A stretch of 64,000 nucleotides of DNA from JAGLOK01 sp963676355 (GTDB lineage: Bacteria; Bacillota; Clostridia; Christensenellales; UMGS416): positions 1,798,001 to 1,862,000 of the forward strand of contig OY781093.1 of the NCBI GenBank assembly GCA_963676355.1. The letters are read 5' to 3'. Below, in pieces: positions 7,585 through 14,408 of this stretch. Position 1 is the first letter of the stretch. The number at the start of each line of letters is the position of its first letter. The notes beneath the pieces were generated by a model that was not told the DNA's origin, did not search any database, and saw nothing but the letters and a program-made list of their open reading frames with translations. The position numbers and the translations under genes were made by a program.

Positions 7585-8247
7585 ATGACAACCCAAAAGA
7601 AATATTACTGGCTAAAACTCCCCAAGGACTTCTTCCGCCGCCACGACATCCGCATTTTAGAGAGCATGAAGGGCGGCAAACAGCTTGTTTTAATCTACAT
7701 TAAGCTCATGACAGAGAGCATTCCCCATGACGGACGCTTGCGCTTTTCCGAGGAGATTCCATACACCTCCGAGATGCTTGCCACCGTTTTGGGCGATGAG
7801 AAAACCGCTGTCGAGCAGACGATTGACCAGCTTAAAAAGCTTAAACTCCTACGCTTTGATGCCGACCGGACAATCATCCTGCCCGAGGTTTCTAAGATGA
7901 TGGGCAGTGAGTCCGCATCAGCAGCTCGTGTTCGCAAGCACCGTGCGTTACAAAGTAACGATGATGTAACACAGAGTAAGAAAAAGAAAAAAGATAAAGA
8001 GTCAGATAAAGAGCAACAGTCAAAGGATGACGACGAATCGCGCACACATAACGACCTGGACGCGGTGGATCTTAATCGCCTGACTACTGTCTTTGGCAAC
8101 TTTTCCGACTATACCAAGCGTGAGTACCTGAAGCTTAAGCGCACCTATGATGACGACGTGCTGCATAGTGCTATTGAAAAGGCTTGGATGATGGGTGGGA
8201 AGACGATTGGGTACGTCAAGAAAATATTAGAGGAGTCGCACACTTAA
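7585..8247 (+). CDS. Phage replisome organiser (Phage_rep_org_N family)
   Basis: 220 residues from ATG 7585, which fits the family start (MTTQKKYYWLKLPKDFF). Residues 1-120 form the winged-helix DNA-binding domain seen in Gram-positive phage replication initiators, including 'GKQLVLIYIKLMTES' and 'LPEVSKMMGSESASAARVRKHR'. A charged linker (residues ~125-160) precedes a C-terminal region resembling DnaD-like helper-recruiting tails. In phages this protein opens the origin and recruits the helicase loader; no loader gene follows here. An in-frame upstream start would read through the repeat array and is less likely. Confidence 0.85.
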   Translation: MTTQKKYYWLKLPKDFFRRHDIRILESMKGGKQLVLIYIKLMTESIPHDGRLRFSEEIPYTSEMLATVLGDEKTAVEQTIDQLKKLKLLRFDADRTIILPEVSKMMGSESASAARVRKHRALQSNDDVTQSKKKKKDKESDKEQQSKDDDESRTHNDLDAVDLNRLTTVFGNFSDYTKREYLKLKRTYDDDVLHSAIEKAWMMGGKTIGYVKKILEESHT

Positions 8248-8263
8248 AATACCACGATTCCAA

Positions 8264-8287
8264 AAGAATTTTACTGGTAAAATTCTT
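8264..8287. repeat. Perfect 11-bp inverted repeat downstream of the replication gene
   Basis: AAGAATTTTAC and GTAAAATTCTT are separated by TG. It has no T-run beyond the arm, so it may be a protein site or transcript-stabilising hairpin rather than a terminator. Confidence 0.6.
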
Positions 8288-8408
8288 ACTGACGCCCTAT
8301 AACCTCTGGCAACTGAGGGCATATATATAATATTTTAGCTTAAAAAAATATTCTATATAGCCGAATGCAGTGTAAAGCAGAGCCATTTAAAAGAAGAAAG
8401 GAATTATC

Positions 8409-8903
8409 ATGACAGCACTATTATCAGAAAAAAAACAACTAAACCAAACCGCCAAGCAATGGCTCCACTCCGTCCGCCAGATAGAGCGACGCAAGCGCGC
8501 CATCATGCATGAAATAGCTGACCTTAAAGCCGAGCGGGAGACCATCTTTGACGCGGCGACCACCTTTTACGGTGAAGTGCGCATATCATCCAACCAAATC
8601 TCCGATCCGACTATGAACCGAGCCGCCGTTCTGTGCGACAAAATGACTGCAAAATTGGATAAACTTCTATCCGAGCTGGAGGATTTAACCTATGAATCCG
8701 ACTCCGTGCGCGAAGAGCTTAACGACTGCTTTGAGCTGGGGGAGCTGACCGTGCAGGAGTTTGAGTCTTTGTTTTACTACTTCTTTGAAGGCATGAGCAA
8801 TGAGGAAGTGGCGGACGCGATGTATTATTCGGTGGAGATGGTTTATAAGTTGAAGGCTAAGGCTTTGCGGAAGGTTCAATCGTGGAGAAGGGCGCGCGCT
8901 TAA
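8409..8903 (+). CDS. Phage late-gene regulator, sigma-70 region 4-like (ArpU type)
   Basis: 164 residues. The N-terminal part is helical and charged (coiled-coil-like, residues ~10-100). Residues ~115-160 form a sigma region 4-like HTH (FFEGMSNEEVADAMYYSVEM, then YKLKAKALRKVQ). This resembles the ArpU/RinA-type activators at the end of early operons in Firmicute phages, which switch on terminase and structural genes. The shared promoter motif before terS and terL is its obvious candidate target. Composition is visibly richer in G+C than the following cargo genes. The 297 bp after it hold no gene I can support. Confidence 0.78.
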   Translation: MTALLSEKKQLNQTAKQWLHSVRQIERRKRAIMHEIADLKAERETIFDAATTFYGEVRISSNQISDPTMNRAAVLCDKMTAKLDKLLSELEDLTYESDSVREELNDCFELGELTVQEFESLFYYFFEGMSNEEVADAMYYSVEMVYKLKAKALRKVQSWRRARA

Positions 8904-9201
8904 AATGCGTGATTTAAGAAGTGTTTTGGAAAAACACTTCCACTGCTCTACTGGAATAATGATAAAGGTCTCGGTGATATTCAAGAAGCGTGCTTCGGTC
9001 ACTTATGTAAATAAGCTCCCTTGCTCGCTCTTAAATCTTACCAAGTCTCACAACATTTTTATGGTGCCTCGGTTCTCGAGAATCTCAGCCGGTTATGTAG
9101 GATTTTAAACACGCGCCGGGGAGGGATACAAACATTTATTCTTTATATTAAAAAGGTAAAATGGTATAATAATTCCATATTAAACTCAAGGTGGGAATTT
9201 T

Positions 9202-10572
9202 ATGCGTAAAACAATAAGTGTTGAAGATATTCATTTATCTCTTGATAATCCGAGGAATACTGAGTCTGAAAACGAAGATGAAGCGTTGAGGAAGTTAGTA
9301 AAAAAAGAAAACAAAAAGCTTCTAGAATTAGCAGATGATATAGTAAATTTTGGTCTCAATCCATTGGAAAATATAGGAGTATTCCCATCTGAGGAATATG
9401 ATGGTAAATATATTGTAGCAGAAGGAAATAGAAGAGTAGTTACAATAAAAATATTAAATAACCCAAAAAAAGTACAGGAATTAGATTTATATTTATATAG
9501 TAAGTTCTCAGAATTAGCGAGTGAATATGAAGCAATAAAAAAAATAGAAGTATTTATTTTCAAAGATGAATATGAAGCTAATTACAGTCATTGGATGGAA
9601 ATTAAACATTTGGGAGAACAAAAAGGAAGAGGTATTACAAAGTGGGGCGCTGAAGAAAAAGCTAGATATGACAAGAACAAGACAGGGAAAAATATATTAA
9701 TTGATTTTTGGGATGAATTAGATAAAAATGGTATCCTTTCTTATTATGAAATAAGAATGATTACTAAAACTAATTGGGAAAGGATATTAAGAAATATAGG
9801 GTTAGAGTTTTTGAATATTTTAAAGAAAGACGATAAATATATTATACCATATAAAGAACTTGAAGACTTTAAGAAGAAGATTAAGTGTATACATAGAAGG
9901 CTTGCGGGTAAATCAGTCGGTTATGTTTATAATCAAGAATTAATCGAAAGCTTTTTAAATGAAGTTAGAGAAGAACTGTATGGAACTTTTGAAAATACGC
10001 ATGATAATCAGTCTTCATTCTTTGAAGATGATAATTCAGAACAAGATAAAAAAGATGAAAATATCTATGAAGAAGATAAAGCTGATAATGATACGAAAAC
10101 AGAAGAAAAAACTGAAACTGATACTGGTAAAGCTGTAAGTAAGAATAAGAAAGATTTATTTAATGGATGCAAAACAATAATTCCTAATGGCTTTAAAATA
10201 AGATCATCTAATGCTAGAATAAATAGAGTTGTAAGTGAACTAAAAACATTAAATCCTGATGATTATCCTAATGCATGTGGGGTATTGCTTAGAGTTTTAT
10301 TTGAATTATCTGCGAAGCATTATAATGAAAAAGATGGTATAATTGATAAAACAGAAGAGGAGTTTTTGCAAACTGTTACTCAGGCGTCTAATAAACTAAA
10401 AGAAGAAAATAAAATTAACAAAACAGAGCACTCTGCTTTAAAAAAAGAAAAAGATACTCTAAGGCTAATATTTAACGGATATATGCATAATACAGAATCC
10501 TATCCTAGTGCAGAAGCATTAAAGAGTATATTTAAGGCACATAAAAAATTCATTTGCGCATGTCTTAAATAG
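9202..10572 (+). CDS. ParB/sulfiredoxin-like domain protein
   Basis: 456 residues with AGGTGGG before ATG and a TATAAT at 9165. Residues ~5-90 resemble the ParB-N nuclease/CTPase fold: 'SLDNPRN' near 15, 'GLNPLENIGVF' near 52 and 'VAEGNRRVVTIKIL' near 72, which matches the ParB GxxR box. The middle is helical and acidic (residues ~270-310 very D/E/K rich). The C-terminal 140 residues are a separate helical domain. The gene is AT-rich, unlike the phage genes on both sides, and is paired with a methylase 11 bp downstream. It is likely cargo acquired by the prophage. Its role is unknown; a defence or anti-restriction function is possible. Confidence 0.75.
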   Translation: MRKTISVEDIHLSLDNPRNTESENEDEALRKLVKKENKKLLELADDIVNFGLNPLENIGVFPSEEYDGKYIVAEGNRRVVTIKILNNPKKVQELDLYLYSKFSELASEYEAIKKIEVFIFKDEYEANYSHWMEIKHLGEQKGRGITKWGAEEKARYDKNKTGKNILIDFWDELDKNGILSYYEIRMITKTNWERILRNIGLEFLNILKKDDKYIIPYKELEDFKKKIKCIHRRLAGKSVGYVYNQELIESFLNEVREELYGTFENTHDNQSSFFEDDNSEQDKKDENIYEEDKADNDTKTEEKTETDTGKAVSKNKKDLFNGCKTIIPNGFKIRSSNARINRVVSELKTLNPDDYPNACGVLLRVLFELSAKHYNEKDGIIDKTEEEFLQTVTQASNKLKEENKINKTEHSALKKEKDTLRLIFNGYMHNTESYPSAEALKSIFKAHKKFICACLK

Positions 10573-10583
10573 GAAGGGAATTA

Positions 10584-11417
10584 ATGGGTAGATTTATTTC
10601 ACCACTCAGATATCCTGGTGGCAAAAGCCAGTTATCAAAATATATATTATCGATTGTTGAAAAAAACAATCTGATTGGTGGCACATATGTTGAACCATAT
10701 GCGGGCGGTTCAGGTGTAGCACTTTTTCTTTTGATTAATAATCATGTTGAAGATATTTTTATTAACGATTACGACTATTCAATTTATGCTTTTTGGTATT
10801 CTATACTTCATAGAACGGATGAATTCATAAATAAAATTAGAGAAGCTCCGGTAGATATTGATAATTGGAGAATTCAAAAGAACATACAACTTAATCAAGA
10901 AGAACATGATATTTTTGAGATAGGTTTTTCTACTTTCTTTTTAAATAGATGTAACAGGTCTGGCATATTAAAGGCTGGACCAATAGGAGGACAATCGCAA
11001 GAAAGCGATTATAAAATTGATTGCAGATTTAATAAAGAAGCTCTAATTGAAAGAATTGAAGCAATTGCGGAAAGAAGGGCTGATATTCATATATCAAATC
11101 TCGATGCTATTGAGTTTTTAACACAAAATCAAAACATATTCGATGAAAGTACTCTCGTAAATTTAGACCCACCGTATTATCACAAAGGACAGCAATTATA
11201 CATTAACTTTTATCAGCATGAAGACCATGTAAGATTGAAAAATTTTATGTTTAATGATATGGACTGTAATTGGATAATAACTTATGATAACACATCAGAA
11301 ATAAAAGAAATCTATAGAGATTTCCAAAAGAAAGAAATTGCAGTTAGATATTCAGCTCATAAAAAGATTAAGGCAAGTGAATTGCTAATTCATAGTCCAA
11401 GTGTAATTCTGCCATAA
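10584..11417 (+). CDS. dam: D12-class DNA adenine N6-methyltransferase
   Basis: 277 residues with AGGAAGGGA before ATG. It has the Dam-family signature: 'PLRYPGGKSQL' at residues 7-17, the SAM-binding motif 'YVEPYAGGSGVA' near 35-46, and the catalytic 'DPPYYHKG' near 195, with the target-recognition region between. It methylates adenine in DNA using S-adenosylmethionine. It is co-transcribed with the ParB-like gene. No restriction endonuclease is adjacent unless the ParB-like protein serves that role. The target site cannot be deduced; the closest relatives recognise short sites such as GATC. Confidence 0.88.
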   Translation: MGRFISPLRYPGGKSQLSKYILSIVEKNNLIGGTYVEPYAGGSGVALFLLINNHVEDIFINDYDYSIYAFWYSILHRTDEFINKIREAPVDIDNWRIQKNIQLNQEEHDIFEIGFSTFFLNRCNRSGILKAGPIGGQSQESDYKIDCRFNKEALIERIEAIAERRADIHISNLDAIEFLTQNQNIFDESTLVNLDPPYYHKGQQLYINFYQHEDHVRLKNFMFNDMDCNWIITYDNTSEIKEIYRDFQKKEIAVRYSAHKKIKASELLIHSPSVILP

Positions 11418-11463
11418 AAGATTTGTAATAAAGCACATAATCGCCGACAGGCGAAACGGGGTA

Positions 11464-11481
11464 CAGGGGCGCCAGCCCCTG
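11464..11481. repeat. GC-rich hairpin
   Basis: CAGGGGC/GCCCCTG with a GCCA loop, without a T-run. It sits in a short repeat-rich gap after the methylase gene, next to a copy of the 'acggcgttcggggtggtcagct' motif at 11529. Confidence 0.5.
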
Positions 11482-11608
11482 CACAATCCCAGCCGCTACA
11501 TAGTTAATATAAAAAGAAAATAGCTGAACGGCGTTCGGGGTGGTCAGCTGAATTTATAGTAAACCCCAATCCTTACACTCCCACAATGATAAAATAATAC
11601 TGTACAAC

Positions 11609-11638
11609 AAAACCACAGGACATGTGCCTGTGGTTTTT
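11609..11638 (+). terminator. Intrinsic terminator, first hairpin of R1 copy 2
   Basis: AAAACCACAGG/CCTGTGGTTTTT with loop ACATGTG. The minus strand of 38702-38726 carries the same loop on a different GC-rich stem (CCCCGCGG/CCGCGGGG), so the structure is kept while the stem sequence changes. Confidence 0.8.
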
Positions 11639-11654
11639 AGCTAAAATTATTAAA

Positions 11655-11768
11655 ACTACTACAAAGGCGCAAATTGAGAAAAAGCATGAGCAAAGCGAAT
11701 TTTTATCAATTTGTAAGACAATCGTTGAGAAACATAGTTTCGAAAACGAAAGCGGCTTGCCGCATGCT
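11655..11768 (+). repeat. Interspersed structured repeat R1, copy 2
   Basis: Core GTAAGAC...CGTTGAGAAACATAGTTTCGAAAACGAAAGCG. Relative to copies 1 and 3 the small stem changes from GAAGC/GCTTC to GAAAC/GTTTC, a compensatory change. It lies directly upstream of the terS promoter. Confidence 0.65.
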
Positions 11769-11802
11769 TTACACCCTTTTACACCCAACTCCACGCTATA
11801 AT
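11769..11802 (+). promoter_or_regulatory. Putative late promoter of terS
   Basis: TTACACCCTTTTACA, 13 bases, then TATAAT (11797-11802). The same 15-base motif with the same 13-base gap precedes TAGAAT in front of terL (37191-37224). This suggests a shared promoter recognised with the help of the ArpU-like regulator. Confidence 0.7.
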
Positions 11803-11814
11803 ATAACCAAACCC

Positions 11815-11836
11815 AAAAGACCGTAAGGTCTTTTTT
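11815..11836 (+). terminator. Terminator-like hairpin in the terS leader
   Basis: AAAAGACC/GGTCTTTTTT with a GTAA loop. It begins about six bases after the expected transcription start and lies 20 bp before the terS ATG. It may act as an attenuator, or stop transcripts coming from upstream. Confidence 0.7.
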
Positions 11837-11856
11837 GCTAGTAAGGAGCTACTATT

Positions 11857-12237
11857 ATGAACCACAATCAGAAACTGTTCTGCTTGGAATATTTAAAAGA
11901 CTTCAATGCAACGCGCGCTTATCGGGCGGTGTATGAAAAAAAAGTGCCGCTTAAAAACCCGCGAGCCAACGCGCACCGCCTGCTTAAAAAAGAGGAAGTT
12001 AAAAGCTTTCTGGCGCAGGAGATTGCAAAGGCTCATGACGCGAAAGTGGCGGAGGCCGAAGAAGTGCTTGCGTATTTTACGTCCGTTATGCGGGGAGAGA
12101 TTGAAATGAGCGATCGCGAGCGCAACAAAGCGGCCGAGATACTCGCCAAGCGATTTGGGCTGCTGGATGAGCATGGCATCGCAGGGGACGCGAGCAGGGC
12201 GGTTACCATTATAGACGACATAGGGGAGACGAAATAG
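11857..12237 (+). CDS. terS: Phage terminase small subunit
   Basis: 126 residues with TAAGGAG before ATG. The N-terminus 'MNHNQKLFCLEYLKDFNATRAYRAVY' is typical of the Terminase_2 family HTH that binds the packaging site, followed by 'RANAHRLLKKEEVKSFLAQEI' and a central oligomerisation region. The length is slightly short but normal. TerS selects phage DNA and stimulates the terminase motor. The expected partner terL is 25 kb downstream rather than adjacent. A GC-rich hairpin overlaps the stop codon. Confidence 0.9.
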   Translation: MNHNQKLFCLEYLKDFNATRAYRAVYEKKVPLKNPRANAHRLLKKEEVKSFLAQEIAKAHDAKVAEAEEVLAYFTSVMRGEIEMSDRERNKAAEILAKRFGLLDEHGIAGDASRAVTIIDDIGETK

Positions 12238-12249
12238 TATCGTCTCCCC
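12223..12249. repeat. 10-bp inverted repeat over the terS stop codon
   Basis: GGGGAGACGA/TCGTCTCCCC with a seven-base loop containing the TAG stop. It has no T-run. It could protect the transcript end, or separate terS from the convergent DUF4386 gene. Confidence 0.7.
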
Positions 12250-12271
12250 ATCATGCGCTATGTTATATTTT

Positions 12272-12925
12272 CTATTGAGCGGGCTTAAAACCAACAATTA
12301 TAAGCCACACGGCGAGCACCATTTCCTGCAGGGCAATCGGCGCGTTTAGCACAATTGCAAGAGGGGAGAAAGCTTGCGCTCCAAAGACAGTCATTACCGT
12401 TGGCACGAGGTGCATAATAAGGGCGATGATGCCCCACACGCTCAGCCAGCGTGGCACAAGTTTGGTTTTGTAAAAGCCGATGTTATAAAGCAGTGCGCCT
12501 GATATGAACGCAATCGTCAGTCCAAAGCCTGTCGCATTGTGAAGGGCGAGAGCCGATGCGCCTATAGCTTCGACCGATGGCGACATGCTTTGTGCAATTG
12601 GTATAAGCATAAATAGCGATGCTCCTGACATTAATACCATTGCTCCTTCCATTGTGCGAAAGCCCACCGCGCCTATGGCAAGAGCCTTGTTTGTGGGTGC
12701 AAGCACGGGATATATCGCATAGGCGATGGCCGCACATGCGAGCCCCATCAGCATAACGAGCAGTCCACCGATTATAAGGCTTGTTGGGTTTTGCGCGATT
12801 TGCTCAAGGTAGTCTGTTTCGTCTGTCACTCCTATAAACGATAGGCTTGCAACTCCTGCTGCCGTGGCTAGAATAAACGCGATGCCTGCCATTCTGCCTG
12901 ATTTTTTGTAGTTAACTTTGTTCAC
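12272..12925 (-). CDS. DUF4386 membrane protein
   Basis: 217 residues from GTG 12925, chosen because GGAGG lies six bases upstream; an in-frame ATG at 12946 lacks a site. Six or so hydrophobic segments span the protein, with 'GFRTMEGAMVLMSGASLF' near 95, typical of DUF4386. It is the last gene of a three-gene operon and overlaps the 3' end of the HTH gene by 14 bp, implying translational coupling. Function unknown, probably an integral membrane sensor or transporter-like protein. Confidence 0.82.
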   Translation of the reverse strand: MNKVNYKKSGRMAGIAFILATAAGVASLSFIGVTDETDYLEQIAQNPTSLIIGGLLVMLMGLACAAIAYAIYPVLAPTNKALAIGAVGFRTMEGAMVLMSGASLFMLIPIAQSMSPSVEAIGASALALHNATGFGLTIAFISGALLYNIGFYKTKLVPRWLSVWGIIALIMHLVPTVMTVFGAQAFSPLAIVLNAPIALQEMVLAVWLIIVGFKPAQ

Positions 12926-13145
12926 TGTTTTCCTCCGATTTTTCATCTTTTACATGTTCAAGTATATCGCCGGGTGTGCATTCCAACACATCGCATATTG
13001 AGCTGAGTGTGTTAAAGCGAATGCCCTTTACCTTGCCGGTTTTTATAAGCGACAGGTTGACGTTACTCAGCCCGATGCGCTCTGAGAGTTCATTAAGCGA
13101 CATCTTCCTGTCGGCCATAACTCTATCCAGTCTTACAATAATCAT
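12912..13145 (-). CDS. Small Cro/CI-type HTH regulator (YozG-like)
   Basis: 77 residues with GGAGG six bases before ATG. The HTH spans about residues 4-66: 'VRLDRVMADRKMSLNELSER', then 'SLIKTGKVKGIRFNTLSSIC', ending in 'LECTPGDILEHV', the usual end of the HTH_26 fold. In Bacillus-type genomes this family sits beside DUF2975 (YoaS) as here, so it probably controls this operon. Confidence 0.88.
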   Translation of the reverse strand: MIIVRLDRVMADRKMSLNELSERIGLSNVNLSLIKTGKVKGIRFNTLSSICDVLECTPGDILEHVKDEKSEENSEQS

Positions 13146-13156
13146 CTTGTGCCTCC

Positions 13157-13732
13157 TTAAAGTATGGATTCGTTGTCTTCTTGAAGATTTTTGCCGAATT
13201 CAAACATTTCGCCAAGGGAGATAATTAGAAGTCCGATAAGGAATGACCGTCCGTCAATTCTCATATTAAAGTTGCCCAGCGACGACATCATACCGGTTGC
13301 AATGCTAAGCACAAATTCTGTACCTACGTAAATCAGGAAAGCCCATCCGATGTTTTTGATGTTGCGCACTGATTTTGGATTAAACGGTGTGCCTTGCGTA
13401 ACGGTGTTTTTAAACATCAGCGCAACTGACTTAATCACAAAGGCCGTCATTGCCAACGCTACTGTCATGTTTAAAATTATTACTGAAACAACGCCGAATG
13501 ATATTTGAAAGTCGTCCGGGAGTATAAGCTTTGCTCCGGGAAGTTCGTTGTCAAAGATGAAGTTTGCCGCTTTAGCCAAGTCGAAATCTGTTACGTTTAA
13601 AAAGACAGCGCCACCGATGCCCGCAGCTATTAGCAGGGCTCCGCCTACCACGGCTATTATAAATAATACGTTTGCTATCTTAGCGTATACGTCGAATCTT
13701 TTAAGTTTTTTCTCTTGCATTTTCATGTTCAT
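13157..13732 (-). CDS. DUF2975 membrane protein (YoaS-like)
   Basis: 191 residues with GGAGG five bases before ATG. Four hydrophobic segments (about residues 20-45, 85-110, 130-150 and 160-180) and the motif 'GTPFNPKSVRNIKNIGWAFL' are typical of DUF2975. First gene of the operon with the HTH regulator (11 bp gap) and the DUF4386 gene. Membrane protein of unknown function. Confidence 0.86.
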   Translation of the reverse strand: MNMKMQEKKLKRFDVYAKIANVLFIIAVVGGALLIAAGIGGAVFLNVTDFDLAKAANFIFDNELPGAKLILPDDFQISFGVVSVIILNMTVALAMTAFVIKSVALMFKNTVTQGTPFNPKSVRNIKNIGWAFLIYVGTEFVLSIATGMMSSLGNFNMRIDGRSFLIGLLIISLGEMFEFGKNLQEDNESIL

Positions 13733-13854
13733 TTTTCCTCCGTTTTTGTTTTACAAGCACATATTACGCTATGATTTTAAGTTTGTCAATAAGAATTTAA
13801 AATAAAACATTAAATAATTTAAGAAAAATGATAAAATGTTATGGTTTTACGTTA

Positions 13855-14300
13855 ATTGGGGGTGGGGGTTGGTTGCTTATTAGCGAGCTGACCTTTTGTC
13901 CTCGCCGATGAGGAGTAGTCTTTTTGCTCGCTTTGTAGGGCGAGGAAATCTTTTTTCTTTTTTTTAGCGGCGTCGCTTCGCTCCTCCGCTCTTATAATTG
14001 TAGGTTTGGTTTGCCTGTCGGCTAGGTGGCTTTTATGCTTCGCCCAGTGCCCCTCACCCCTCTGTCCCTCGGACATCTCCCCTGAGGGAGAAAACTATCT
14101 TTCCAATACACGGTTTATTGGTTTAGTGGGGGTGGGGTAGTTGCTTATTAGCGAGCTGACCTTTTGTCCTCGCCGATGGGGAGTAGTCTTTTTGCTTGCT
14201 TTGTAGGGCGAGGATATCTTTTTTTCTTTTTTTGGCGGCGTCGCTTCGCTCCTCCGCTCTTGTAATTGTAGGTTTGATTTGCCTGTCGGTTAAGGAGTTA
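13855..14300 (+). repeat. Tandem duplication of a ~175-bp non-coding block
   Basis: The block from 'gggggtgggg' through 'gcttattagcgagctgacc', 'cgtcgcttcgctcctccgctctt' and 'tttgcctgtcgg' occurs at 13858-14033 and again at 14127-14290, with a short hairpin element (CCTCTGTCC...GGACATCTCC) between. No gene is supported in 13733-14408; open frames on the minus strand here are low-complexity. Confidence 0.75.
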
Positions 14301-14315
14301 CGTGCAAATAATAAT

Positions 14316-14345
14316 TTGACATATTAATGCAAATAATAATACAAT
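14316..14345 (+). promoter_or_regulatory. Promoter of the TPR gene
   Basis: TTGACA (14316-14321), an 18-base spacer and TACAAT (14340-14345). The 12-base direct repeat GCAAATAATAAT occurs just before the -35 and again inside the spacer, and may be a regulator site. Confidence 0.55.
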
Positions 14346-14408
14346 TAGTATAATTATAACTTAATAACAATTTTTCGCATAACACTACTAATTTGATGAG
14401 GTATTACT

